A stretch of 64,000 nucleotides of DNA, taken from NCBI RefSeq assembly GCF_023156385.1, contig NZ_JAKZAK010000002.1, positions 124,001 through 188,000 on the forward strand. The letters are read 5' to 3'. Below, piece after piece: positions 28,543 to 36,960 of this stretch. The stretch comes from Marinobacter xestospongiae. Its GTDB lineage: Bacteria > Pseudomonadota > Gammaproteobacteria > Pseudomonadales > Oleiphilaceae. How positions within the stretch are numbered: position 1 is the first letter of the stretch; the number at the start of each line of letters is the position of its first letter. The notes under the pieces were generated by a model, which had not been told where the DNA came from, searched no databases, and saw only the letters and a list, made by a program, of their open reading frames with translations. A program made the translations under genes and the position numbers.

Positions 28543-28670
28543 GGTCATGATTTAAGTCATTGTAATTCCGAACCATAACCCCACACCGCCAAGCAATGCC
28601 GGTATAATGCCCGGCTTTCCGGCCCAGCGGGCCGGTCCCCCTTCCCTGTCCCTGCCTGGAGGATGCGCCC

Positions 28671-29036
28671 ATGCCCTTGCTGCGCGGCTTTCTCACTCTT
28701 TTGCTGTTCCTGATTCTGGGGGAGCTGTTGCGCTACCTGTGCAACTGGCCGGTCAGCGGTGGTGTTGCCGGGATGATGCTGCTGACACTGTGGCTGATGA
28801 TCACCGGAGATGTCCGGGATGACGTCGCCCAGACCAGCCAGCACCTGATTTCGCTGCTTATCCTGTTGATCATGCCCGGGGTGGTTGGCGTGTTCTTTCT
28901 CGGCAACCAGTTCGACGGCCAATGGCTGGCCATTGCCGCGGCCCTGGTGGGCGGCACCCTGCTCAGTGTACTGACCACTCTATTACTGCTGAAAGCGTTG
29001 GTGCCGCAAAAACCGGCGGAGGTCCCCCATGACTGA
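28671..29036 (+). CDS. lrgA: CidA/LrgA-family membrane protein
   Basis: The 121-residue protein has about four membrane segments and the family start LRGFLTLLLFLILGELLRYLCNWPVSGGVAGMMLL. It belongs to the holin-like CidA/LrgA family, linked to overflow metabolism and murein hydrolase control. GGAGG lies 7 bases before the ATG. The lrgB gene overlaps its 3' end by 8 bp. Confidence 0.9.
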   Translation: MPLLRGFLTLLLFLILGELLRYLCNWPVSGGVAGMMLLTLWLMITGDVRDDVAQTSQHLISLLILLIMPGVVGVFFLGNQFDGQWLAIAAALVGGTLLSVLTTLLLLKALVPQKPAEVPHD

Positions 29037-29769
29037 GTTCAGCGCACGATTACAATCCCTGTTCCCGCATCTGCTGGCGACACCGGCGCTGTCGGTATTA
29101 CTGACCCTGATTGCCTACTTCGCCGGCGTCACGATTTTCCGCAAGCTGCGCCAGCCGGTGTGGTGCCCGCCGGTGCTGGTGGCCGCACTGTTGCTGGCAG
29201 GTACGCTCAGCCTGTTGTCGATCAGTTTTGACGACTATCGACGTGGTGCCGGCTGGCTATCGTTCCTGCTGGGCCCCGCCACCGTGGCGCTTGGCGTGCC
29301 GCTGTACCAGCAGTTCCACCACATCCGTGCCCTCTGGCGGCAAATTCTGGTCACCGTTCCGCTGGCCGCCACCATGGCCGCCGCCTATGCCCTGGTCATT
29401 GCCTGGGCTCTGGGTGGTAGCAACAGCGTGATGGCGTCACTGGCGCCCAAGTCGGTCACCGCTCCCATTGCCATTGGCATCAACCAGCAAATCGGTGGTT
29501 CGGTGTCGCTGCTCATGGGTAGCCTGCTGGTGACCGGGGTCGTGGCCTCGCTGTGTGTTGACCTGCTCAGTCGACGCCTCGGCATCGACGACGATCGCCT
29601 GATCGGCCTTACCCTCGGCATCAATGGTCACGCCATCGGCACCGTCCGGGCCTTTGAAATCAGCCCCACCGCCGGTGCGTTTTCCTCTCTGGGCATGGGG
29701 CTGACGGGCGTATTCACCGCAGTGCTGCTGCCCTTTGCGATGCAGCTGTTGGCCCTGACGGCAACCTGA
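29029..29769 (+). CDS. lrgB: LrgB-family membrane protein
   Basis: The 246-residue LrgB/CidB protein has multiple membrane spans and the conserved LAPKSVTAPIAIGINQQIGG and GINGHAIGTVRAFEI stretches. It overlaps lrgA by 8 bp, has GGAGG 5 bases before the ATG inside lrgA, and is its partner. Related proteins move glycolate/glycerate or pyruvate in other organisms; which applies here cannot be read from sequence. Confidence 0.93.
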   Translation: MTEFSARLQSLFPHLLATPALSVLLTLIAYFAGVTIFRKLRQPVWCPPVLVAALLLAGTLSLLSISFDDYRRGAGWLSFLLGPATVALGVPLYQQFHHIRALWRQILVTVPLAATMAAAYALVIAWALGGSNSVMASLAPKSVTAPIAIGINQQIGGSVSLLMGSLLVTGVVASLCVDLLSRRLGIDDDRLIGLTLGINGHAIGTVRAFEISPTAGAFSSLGMGLTGVFTAVLLPFAMQLLALTAT

Positions 29770-29800
29770 CGTCGCCGTTTCAGCCCTTTGCAAGGTTCGA

Positions 29801-29846
29801 CCTGACAGGGTTCAATGGAGCCTTCGTGCGATGTATCCCTGTCAGG
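29801..29846 (+). promoter_or_regulatory. inverted repeat overlapping a Shine-Dalgarno site
   Basis: The arms CCTGACAGGG (29801-29810) and CCCTGTCAGG (29837-29846) are perfectly complementary with 26 bases between. The right arm runs into the ribosome binding site AGGAGA (29844-29849) of the next gene. As RNA it could mask translation start; as DNA it could be a repressor site or a terminator for lrgB. Confidence 0.45.
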
Positions 29847-29855
29847 AGAATAATA

Positions 29856-30488
29856 ATGACGAAGTTCCGAATTCTCGCCGTCCTGATCACCCTGCTGATG
29901 GCCAGCCCCATGCTCCAGGCCGCAGAGGACGAGGGCCAGTCACGGGCCGAAGCCACGGTGTTCCAGACACTGACCGAAGATGAACGCAAGGTGGTACTGG
30001 GCAACCTGCAGAACCTGCTGAGCAGTTCCATTGATGCGGCGCTGACACAGATCCATCAGCAGGGGGGCGTGAAACCCTTCGCCTACATCGGCGACTATGA
30101 AGGCCAGGGTCGATTTCTGAGATTTTCCGAGGATCAGGCGGTGCCACCGGACGTGGCCGTTCATGCAATCCAGCGCTCAGTGGTCAAAGCCGCCACCGAC
30201 GGCACCCTGGCAGCCAGCCTGCTGTACGTCACCACCGGCGGGTCAGACCACCTCTCCAACGACACCCTCGCCCAGTTCCGCGCTGAAGCGGAAGCCGACG
30301 GCCGTACCCTTGAAGATCTTCGCTACCTGCTGATCGAGATGCAGCACCTGGCCGGGCTTGGCATTCTCCATGTCGTGCCCTATTGGCGGGAAGGTGAGGA
30401 ATGGCAGGTCGGAGGCGCGATCCAGCAGGTCATTGAGCCTCGGCTGCACGATCTGGTCAAAGCCCGACTGCAGCCATCAGACACATAA
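29856..30488 (+). CDS. periplasmic protein of unknown function
   Basis: ATG 29856 has AGGAGA 6 bases upstream and gives 210 residues with a signal peptide (MTKFRILAVLITLLMASP, cleavage after LQA at about residue 22). The mature protein is a mix of helix and strand: a VLGNLQNLLSSSIDAALTQIH helix, GGVKPFAYIGDYEGQGRFLR, and SLLYVTTGGSDHLSN. I recognise no family and no catalytic motif. It lies 86 bp after lrgB in the same direction and could be co-transcribed. Confidence 0.7.
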   Translation: MTKFRILAVLITLLMASPMLQAAEDEGQSRAEATVFQTLTEDERKVVLGNLQNLLSSSIDAALTQIHQQGGVKPFAYIGDYEGQGRFLRFSEDQAVPPDVAVHAIQRSVVKAATDGTLAASLLYVTTGGSDHLSNDTLAQFRAEAEADGRTLEDLRYLLIEMQHLAGLGILHVVPYWREGEEWQVGGAIQQVIEPRLHDLVKARLQPSDT

Positions 30489-30708
30489 CATTGCAAACAT
30501 TTGCAAAAGGTTACGGCCAGACGCTAGCGGGCAAGAACAGTTCTCGCTAACGTCTCGAGAGGAGTTGTCAGACAATCTGGCCTCTTATGACACAACATAA
30601 AAAGAAATAACGGACCAAGATACACAAAAGAAAAAGAATAGCTCGGGACACCAATCAGCAGGTACTAAAAACAATTCCAACTTCCAGAATTCCCCGAGGA
30701 GTCGAACA

Positions 30709-31599
30709 ATGAAAACATTCAAAAAGCTTGCGTGTGCCACTGCGATCGCGTCTGCCACGGCCGCGCTGCCCGCCATGGGCCAGGGCCTGGTGCCGCTGGG
30801 CGATACCGACATGAGCAACGTTACCGGTCAGGCCGGTGTCACCATCGAAATGGACGCCAACGTAAACATTGACCGGGTAGCCTACTCCCAGAACGACGGT
30901 GGCCAGGGCCAGGGCGCCCTGCTGGTGGACAACATCCGCCTGTCTGGCTGGCAGAACGGCACTGACACCAACGGCAACCCGACCTACGATAACCTGGAAC
31001 TGAAAGTTGACATCGACATCGCTGCCAACGGCGACGCCATCATCAAGCTGGCCAACCGCGCCTCTGCCGACCCGTTCAAGGTTGGTCTCGGCATTGACAG
31101 AATCGGCCTGGGCACCAACATGTCCGACCCGGTCACCACCACTCTGATCTCCAATCTGGAAGTCGAAGCCCTGGTGGGTACCACCACCATCACCGCCACC
31201 AACAACAACCCGTTTGCCGGTGGTGGCGACACAGGCTCACTGGTCATCGAATCTTCCTTCGCGGTGAACAACCTGGAAGCCGACGTCGACATGGTTGCGA
31301 TGAAGCTGCGTGACGTTCGCGTTGCCGCCAGCGGTAACCTGGACACCCTCAAGAGCGGCGGTACCATCACCGACTCCATGCTGGCGACCAACACCGTCAC
31401 CATCGGTTCCGGCTCTCGCCTGAGCGAGGCTGATCCCAGCAACCCGACCAACCCGCTGGCACTGCGCATGAGCGTGGGTGATTCCAACCTCGACGTTTGG
31501 ATGGGTGACGTTCAGATCGGTGGCAAGAGCGTTGGCTCCGTCGCCATCCAGGGCCTGAGCATGGCCGGCACCGAAATCGCCGTTTACGGTCGCGACTGA
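30709..31599 (+). CDS. DUF6160-like exported envelope protein (second copy)
   Basis: The 296-residue product has a signal peptide (1-25, AMGQG) and the motif NVTGQAGVTIEMDA at about 38-51, then long Asp/Asn/Gly-rich strands, ending TEIAVYGRD. It has the same plan as the protein at 43-870 (VTGQ-G-TIE, VNNLEADV versus VDKLEADV, and an aromatic-Gly tail) but low overall identity, so they are old paralogues. GAGG lies about 12 bases before the ATG. A strong terminator follows at 31715. Confidence 0.75.
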   Translation: MKTFKKLACATAIASATAALPAMGQGLVPLGDTDMSNVTGQAGVTIEMDANVNIDRVAYSQNDGGQGQGALLVDNIRLSGWQNGTDTNGNPTYDNLELKVDIDIAANGDAIIKLANRASADPFKVGLGIDRIGLGTNMSDPVTTTLISNLEVEALVGTTTITATNNNPFAGGGDTGSLVIESSFAVNNLEADVDMVAMKLRDVRVAASGNLDTLKSGGTITDSMLATNTVTIGSGSRLSEADPSNPTNPLALRMSVGDSNLDVWMGDVQIGGKSVGSVAIQGLSMAGTEIAVYGRD

Positions 31600-31621
31600 T
31601 ATCCGGCTCAGGCCCTGGCAC

Positions 31622-32647
31622 TCACTCGGGGGTGGCAGGGCCTGGTATCGCCACGCCGGCGCCACAAGCGCCAAGGCGATGCCCAGAACACAACCACAAA
31701 GAAGAGCAAGGACTGGGGGAGCGTGATCCGCTCCCCCGCTTCGTTTTAGGCAGCGAGTCTAACCAACCCCCAGCACACCATCGATCGTCCGGTTTTTCCC
31801 CGCCGCCTTGGCCTCTATAGAGGTAGCGATCCGCCTCATCAAACCAATGGTCGGCCGAAACGGGCCCGTTGACATGCACCATGCCGATGCTGATAGTGCG
31901 GGAAAACGCGCCCCGACCATTGCCCTCAAATCGCAGGGCAGCAAAGTTACGCCGTATCCTCTCCGCAACTTGCGTCAGGGCCTCCACCGGCAGATTGCGC
32001 AGCAGGATGGTGAACTCCTCACCGCCGTAGCGGAAGGCGCTGTCCTGTTGGCGGATATTGTCGCGGATGACCAGCGCCAGCTGTCTGATCACCTCATCAC
32101 CGGTGGCGTGACCATAGGTATCGTTGATGGGCTTGAAGTCGTCGACGTCGAGAACCAGCAAGGCACGCTCCCCTTCCTGGTCGGCCAATAAACCCAACTG
32201 CCGGTCAAAGGCGGCTCGATTGCCAAGGCCTGTGAGCGGGTCCGTTTGGCTGAGTACCTGAAAATGCCGACGGGATTGGCGCTGTTCCCGGCCCCAGAAG
32301 AAAAGCCCAATGCTGACCAGTAGCATGCCCGCTGGAAACCCCAGGTTTTCAAGCAGCTGCAGAGACAGGGGTTGCATGAACAGCCATTCTTCAAGAGCGT
32401 CTTCCAGGCTGGCAATCACAATCAGGGTAAAGCCCGGATAGAGCCACCAGAAAACACGATTGGAGATCGAAAATGTATGCAGGAACACTACCCAGCTTCC
32501 TGCCAGCACCGTCATGGCCATCTCACTGAAAAAATCGTGCAACGCAATCTCGCTCCAGCTACGCAGCGGCTCGTCCTTGAACGAAATAGCGATCACCATT
32601 GCAACCAAGGCAACAAAAACCGAAAAGGTCACTCGCTTGAGATGCAT
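31622..32647 (-). CDS. membrane diguanylate cyclase, frameshifted near the C terminus
   Basis: ATG 32647 gives MHLKRVTFSV and three or four membrane segments (about 7-23, 44-60, 68-82, 103-118), then a GGDEF domain starting SQTDPLTGLGNR. The active-site loop is GGEEF (208-212), and the inhibitory site RxxD (199-202) is present. After DEADRYLYR the expected ending AKAAGKNR is found only in the -1 frame, which stops at 31759. As read, the protein runs 46 more residues of unrelated sequence through a terminator to 31622. One extra G or A around 31819-31824 explains this. It makes c-di-GMP if still active. Confidence 0.85.
   Translation of the reverse strand: MHLKRVTFSVFVALVAMVIAISFKDEPLRSWSEIALHDFFSEMAMTVLAGSWVVFLHTFSISNRVFWWLYPGFTLIVIASLEDALEEWLFMQPLSLQLLENLGFPAGMLLVSIGLFFWGREQRQSRRHFQVLSQTDPLTGLGNRAAFDRQLGLLADQEGERALLVLDVDDFKPINDTYGHATGDEVIRQLALVIRDNIRQQDSAFRYGGEEFTILLRNLPVEALTQVAERIRRNFAALRFEGNGRGAFSRTISIGMVHVNGPVSADHWFDEADRYLYRGQGGGEKPDDRWCAGGWLDSLPKTKRGSGSRSPSPCSSLWLCSGHRLGACGAGVAIPGPATPE
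31715..31747 (+). terminator. rho-independent terminator of the DUF6160-like gene
   Basis: A 9-bp stem GGGGGAGCG / CGCTCCCCC with a 5-base loop is followed by GCTTCGTTTT. It lies 115 bp after the plus-strand stop and inside the out-of-frame tail of the convergent diguanylate cyclase, 12 bp past that gene's expected stop at 31759. Confidence 0.8.
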
Positions 32648-32771
32648 GCAGAGGTAGGCTCCCGTACTGCCCGTAGCTTGGCCACAGTCGCTCCTCAAAG
32701 AGACAAGGGTGCTGGGCCTCCTTAAAGGTAGCCCAGCATCCCTACCCATGCATGGGATGGGTTAAGGGTAG

Positions 32772-33719
32772 TCAGTGTTCGGTGATCTCCGCAGGCTCGC
32801 GTTTCTCCGCATGCCGGGCAACGGCCCAGGCCACACCGCCGAGCAGCAACACAATGGCCAGGGTTTCCAGCGGTCGGGGCCAGCGACCGGCGTAGGCAAA
32901 ACCGTAGATCAGCGCAAACAGAGGCTCAAACACGAAGACCTGACCGGTCAGAGTTAGCGGCAATCGGCGGGAAGCCGCATTCCAGAGAATGTTGGCCACC
33001 ACCGATCCGGTAATGCCAATCACCACACTGATCCCCCAGAACAGGGTCCAGTCCCTCGCCTGCGTTGCCGCCACCGGCTCGGCCAGCAGGTGGTTGTAGC
33101 CGAGCAAGCCCAACGCCAGCAGGCCACAGGCGATCCCCACCAGATGCGACCATTGCTGGCTGGTGACCTGTTGGCGATGCTTGAGAGCACGGGCGTTGAG
33201 CACCGCATACAGGCTCCAGCTGAACAGCGCGGCAAAGCCCAGCATCAGGCCGCCAGCGGCCTCCAGCCAGGTCAGCCCGGCCGCCAGTGTGGCTTCCAAG
33301 GCATCAAGATTGATGCAGAGAATGCCCAGCAGCACCATTGCCAACGGCCAGACCAACCGAGCAAGCGGCACCGCACCTTCATCGTTGCGCCCCCACAGGG
33401 TCACCACCAGCGGCACCAGGCCCATGATCAACCCGGCCGGGGCAACGCCTACGCGCTGGATAGCCGCGGACAGCAGAATATAGAACACCACACTCCCACA
33501 AGCTGCCAGCAGCAACAGCAACAGCAAGTCCCGCCCGCTAAGCCGTCGCCATACCGTGACCAGTGCCGGAGACAGCAGCAACAGCGAGACCAGGCCATAC
33601 ACTGCAAACCGCCCGGCCGCGATCTCCAACGGAGTGAACGCCGACAGCACCACCGGTGCCACAAACATCAGCCCCCAACACGCCCCCGCTGCAGCGCCCA
33701 ACAGTACCCCAGTCCGCAT
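32772..33719 (-). CDS. DMT-superfamily transporter (EamA)
   Basis: ATG 33719 has AGGAGA 6 bases upstream and gives 315 residues with ten membrane segments in two EamA repeats (start MRTGVLLGAAAGACWGLMFV). Such proteins usually export amino acids or other metabolites. It is divergent from a LysR gene 179 bp away, which may control it. The conserved second-repeat segment FVFEPLFALIYGFAYAGRWP is present. Confidence 0.9.
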   Translation of the reverse strand: MRTGVLLGAAAGACWGLMFVAPVVLSAFTPLEIAAGRFAVYGLVSLLLLSPALVTVWRRLSGRDLLLLLLLAACGSVVFYILLSAAIQRVGVAPAGLIMGLVPLVVTLWGRNDEGAVPLARLVWPLAMVLLGILCINLDALEATLAAGLTWLEAAGGLMLGFAALFSWSLYAVLNARALKHRQQVTSQQWSHLVGIACGLLALGLLGYNHLLAEPVAATQARDWTLFWGISVVIGITGSVVANILWNAASRRLPLTLTGQVFVFEPLFALIYGFAYAGRWPRPLETLAIVLLLGGVAWAVARHAEKREPAEITEH

Positions 33720-33898
33720 TGCCTTCTCCTGTGACCAATTCCAATCGGTCACCGTACCGCTCAACGATGCATCTCAAGAAGCGACGATTACGCATTCAGC
33801 TATTCCAATTTGTCATAGCTGCTATACTCTTGTGCCGTCGGGTTGGCGCGCTGACCAGTCCGGACACCACGACACCCACCCCGCGGACCCCGGATGAC

Positions 33899-34822
33899 AT
33901 GGCAGCGATTGGTCGCCTTCCCCCACTCAACACCCTGATCTCCTTCGAGGCAGTGGCCCGTCGTGGCAGCATGACCGCAGCGGCCAGCGAGCTTCATCTG
34001 AGCCAGAGCGCTGTCAGCAAGCAGATCAAGACCCTGGAAACCCAGCTGGCCATCCCCCTGTTGCAGCGCCACGCCCGCGGGATTGTGCTGACCGCCGCCG
34101 GAGCCAGCCTGCTGGATGAGATTACGCCGGTGCTGAACAAGCTCCGCAACGGCGTGGAGCGGGTTCGACTGGAACATGACAGCACCACCGTCAACATCAT
34201 TGCCACCCATGCGGTGGCCCATTACTGGCTGTTCCCCCGGGTGACCGAATTCAACCAGCATCACCCCGAAGTGACCATCAACATCCATTCCAATAACGCC
34301 ATTCACCAAACCAACCTGGATGACTACGATTTCGGGATTCTTTACGGCCCCGGCAATTGGCCGCGACTGCACAGCGACCCGCTGTTTGTCGAACAGGTCT
34401 ATCCGATCTGCCACCCGGATCTTGACGTGAACGAACCGGACGTTGTGGAACAGCTGATGAGCTATCCCCTGATCCAGCTCGATTCCCGGGCCTGGGACTG
34501 CATCGACTGGACCGCCTGGTTCGCCTACTTCGGGCTGGATTATCGGAGCCCGGCCAGTGCAGCGACCTTCAATCAGGTCACACTGGTGTACCATGCTGCT
34601 CTGGAGGGACTGGGGGTCGGTCTGGGCTGGAATTTCATGGTCCACCGTGCCATCAACACCGGTCGCCTGCGCCGGCTCGGCCCCTTCAGCTATATCTCCG
34701 GGTATTACGACTACCTCGCCTATAGCCGGGGACGGCCACTGAAACCCGCTGCCCAGACCTTCCGCCAGTGGCTGCTAGCGAATCTGCCGGACCCCATCGA
34801 CGGCCCGGATATGGACAGTTAG
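33899..34822 (+). CDS. LysR-family regulator (GcvA-like)
   Basis: The open frame reaches back to about 33656, but the LysR N-terminal pattern LPPLNTLISFEAVARRGSMT follows the ATG at 33899, giving 307 residues. The HTH is AASELHLSQSAVSKQIKTLE. The effector domain (VNIIATHAVAHYWLFPRV) is of GcvA/AmpR type. There is no strong ribosome binding site before this ATG, so an upstream start remains possible. It is divergent from the DMT transporter gene. Confidence 0.88.
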   Translation: MAAIGRLPPLNTLISFEAVARRGSMTAAASELHLSQSAVSKQIKTLETQLAIPLLQRHARGIVLTAAGASLLDEITPVLNKLRNGVERVRLEHDSTTVNIIATHAVAHYWLFPRVTEFNQHHPEVTINIHSNNAIHQTNLDDYDFGILYGPGNWPRLHSDPLFVEQVYPICHPDLDVNEPDVVEQLMSYPLIQLDSRAWDCIDWTAWFAYFGLDYRSPASAATFNQVTLVYHAALEGLGVGLGWNFMVHRAINTGRLRRLGPFSYISGYYDYLAYSRGRPLKPAAQTFRQWLLANLPDPIDGPDMDS

Positions 34823-34997
34823 CGGCTGCTTTGGCAGAGGCTTACCGAGCGTTACAAAGCACAACCGATTTGCAATGGATTCACCGCCGGATGCGGCCTA
34901 CGGTGGAGCAGAGACAACAGCAACAACAATAACAGTCAGTACCAGGGACGGTCGGAGCAGCTTCAGCACCCATGGTCCCGGTACGGGAGCGTGCGAT

Positions 34998-35663
34998 ATG
35001 TCAACATCCGCCAACCATCTCCACCAGCGTCTGCAGGACGAAGCCGAAGCCATCACCCGGCTCATGCCCACCGCCATCACCCTCGCCACCATGGTCCGCC
35101 ACCGCGCCATGGCCGCCTGGTTGCGCACCGAGTTCGAGGGCTACGGCGATCCCGCCAGCATCCCCACCTATCGGGCCGCCCTGCCCGGCCACCTGGTGGC
35201 GAACTCGCCCCAGTACGGCTGGATTCCCGCACCCATCGATGACGACCAGAAGACCCGGCACAACCATCTGGATGTCGGCGACAGCATCAAGGAACTGGAA
35301 CGGGTGTGCCTGAACTGCAAGAAAGGCAACGGCCATCGGGTCACCTTCGACGACGACACCCTGAGAACGCTGCAGAAACAGGTGAACCTGACCGCCACCC
35401 TGGCCCTGACCATCAATCGGGATACCTACTGCCGGGTAATACGGGTTGTGCGAGGCGCGCTCTACCTGTGGTGCCAGGCGCTGCTGGATCACGGCCTGAC
35501 CGGTGAGCACAACGCCTACACCTCAAAGGAACGCCAGCAGGTCGCCCATCTGGACACCCCGGAGGCGTTCTGGCGCAAGGCGGTCAAGCTGGACGGTGAA
35601 CTGCCGGTACCGGACGTGCGGGAGGTCGGTTTCCTGCAACGGGTGTTCGGGCGCACCGGCTGA
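34998..35663 (+). CDS. AbiTii-like domain protein, candidate phage defence
   Basis: ATG 34998 has GGGAG 8 bases upstream and gives 221 residues; the frame is open 41 codons further back but reads as low-complexity Thr-rich sequence. The arrangement resembles the AbiTii domain: a helical start (ITRLMPTAITLATMV), a charged WLRTEFEGYGD...IPTYR segment at about 41-59, a strand with GWIPAPI, a helix SIKELERVC, and the terminal helix RVIRVVRGALYLWCQALLDH. AbiTii occurs in predicted abortive-infection proteins. There is no second toxin domain and no partner gene; it sits alone between LysR genes. Confidence 0.6.
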   Translation: MSTSANHLHQRLQDEAEAITRLMPTAITLATMVRHRAMAAWLRTEFEGYGDPASIPTYRAALPGHLVANSPQYGWIPAPIDDDQKTRHNHLDVGDSIKELERVCLNCKKGNGHRVTFDDDTLRTLQKQVNLTATLALTINRDTYCRVIRVVRGALYLWCQALLDHGLTGEHNAYTSKERQQVAHLDTPEAFWRKAVKLDGELPVPDVREVGFLQRVFGRTG

Positions 35664-35675
35664 GCCGGCAGGCGG

Positions 35676-36569
35676 TCAGAAAGGTGTAAACCAGGGCTGT
35701 TGTGCCAGGTAGGTCTCAAGCGCCTCAATGAACGCCCGCGCCCTGACGGACATGGCCCGGCGATACGGCCACACCAACTGAAAATGGCGGTGCTGCCCCT
35801 GCCATGCCGGCAATATCCTGACCAGCTCGCCACTGCGAAGCTCTGCCTCAACGCCGCTGAGGGGCAACAGCGCCACGGCTTCGCCGGCCTTCAGCAGTTG
35901 CCGGGCCAGGGCAATGTCGTTGGATACGTGGGTATGCGCCTTGTTGAGAACAACCTGCTCACCCTCATCGCTGATCAGTTCCCAGCGGCTCAGCACATGG
36001 GTGGCCACCGAGGGCCAGCTGTTCAGGGCCTCCGGTCGAATCGGCAGTGATACCCGCTCAGCCAGTGCCGGCGCGGCCACCAGGACTGTGCCGGTATGCC
36101 CCAGCCGTTTCTGGATCAGGCTGGAGTCCGGCAGTTCACCGATACGGATGGCCAGATCGGCCTGCGCCTGCTTCAGATCAACGTAGCTGTTGCTCAGCTC
36201 CACGGTAAGCTCAATTTGCGGGTAGCGGGCGAGAAAATCCTGCCAGAAGGTGTCCATCGGCCCCACCGCCAGGTTGGTGGGTGCCAGCACCCGCAATGGC
36301 CCCTGCAGGCTGTTGAGGGTGTCGTTAAGGCTTTCCAGACGCTGATCCAGGGAATGCACGAACTCAGCGCACTCGTTGAAATAGGCTTCGCCCTCCTGAG
36401 TCAGGGTCAGCCCCCGTGGTGAGCGATGCAGCAGCCGACATCCCAGGTGGCCTTCCAGTGCGCTGAGACGCCGGGACACCGTGGCCACGGTGGTCTCCAG
36501 GCGCTGGGCCGCCGCCGTCAGGCTGCCGGACTCGGCGGTTACAATAAACAGCTTCAGTTCATCCAGCAT
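35676..36569 (-). CDS. LysR-family regulator
   Basis: ATG 36569 gives MLDELKLFIVTAESGSLTAAAQRLE (297 residues), the standard LysR start; the frame extends 12 codons to a TTG. The effector domain (LRVLAPTNLAVGPMDTFWQ) is of the CrgA-like type. No clear ribosome binding site is visible. It is divergent from the DUF2798 gene, which could be its target, and convergent with the AbiTii-like gene only 12 bp away. Confidence 0.88.
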   Translation of the reverse strand: MLDELKLFIVTAESGSLTAAAQRLETTVATVSRRLSALEGHLGCRLLHRSPRGLTLTQEGEAYFNECAEFVHSLDQRLESLNDTLNSLQGPLRVLAPTNLAVGPMDTFWQDFLARYPQIELTVELSNSYVDLKQAQADLAIRIGELPDSSLIQKRLGHTGTVLVAAPALAERVSLPIRPEALNSWPSVATHVLSRWELISDEGEQVVLNKAHTHVSNDIALARQLLKAGEAVALLPLSGVEAELRSGELVRILPAWQGQHRHFQLVWPYRRAMSVRARAFIEALETYLAQQPWFTPF

Positions 36570-36673
36570 GCTTGCAATATCGCAAATTAAGATTGGATTT
36601 ATCAATCTACTTACAATAATGACGTCCTGCTAGTCTGGGAAACCCCTGATCAAGCAACCGGAGACCCGAGTCT

Positions 36674-36892
36674 ATGTCCGCCAAATACCGCTTTTTCTTT
36701 TCCTTGCTGATGTCGCTGGTGCTGTCCGGCCTGATGACCGCCTGGGTCACCTGGATCAACCTGGGGCTTGTGGAAGGTTTCGTTGTGAAGTGGGCGACCG
36801 CGTTTGTCACCGCCTGGCCGGCGGCGGCTCTGATTTCGTTTGCGTTCGGGCCACGGATTCATCAGCTGACCCACTGGCTGACCAATCGCTGA
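36674..36892 (+). CDS. DUF2798 small membrane protein
   Basis: The 72-residue protein has two membrane helices (about 6-28 and 38-56) with the DUF2798 pattern KYRFFFSLLMSLVLSGLMTA and a central WINLGLVEGFV. Function is unknown. GGAGA lies about 11 bases before the ATG. It is divergent from the LysR gene. Confidence 0.85.
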   Translation: MSAKYRFFFSLLMSLVLSGLMTAWVTWINLGLVEGFVVKWATAFVTAWPAAALISFAFGPRIHQLTHWLTNR

Positions 36893-36902
36893 GGTCACCC
36901 GA

Positions 36903-36943
36903 CAGCCATTGCGGCAAGGCTCCTGCCAGTGCCGCAATGGCTG
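36903..36943. terminator. bidirectional hairpin between DUF2798 gene and trpB
   Basis: A 14-bp perfect stem (CAGCCATTGCGGCA / TGCCGCAATGGCTG) with a 13-base loop lies between the convergent genes. Confidence 0.65.
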
Positions 36944-36960
36944 CTACCGATACGCTGGCG

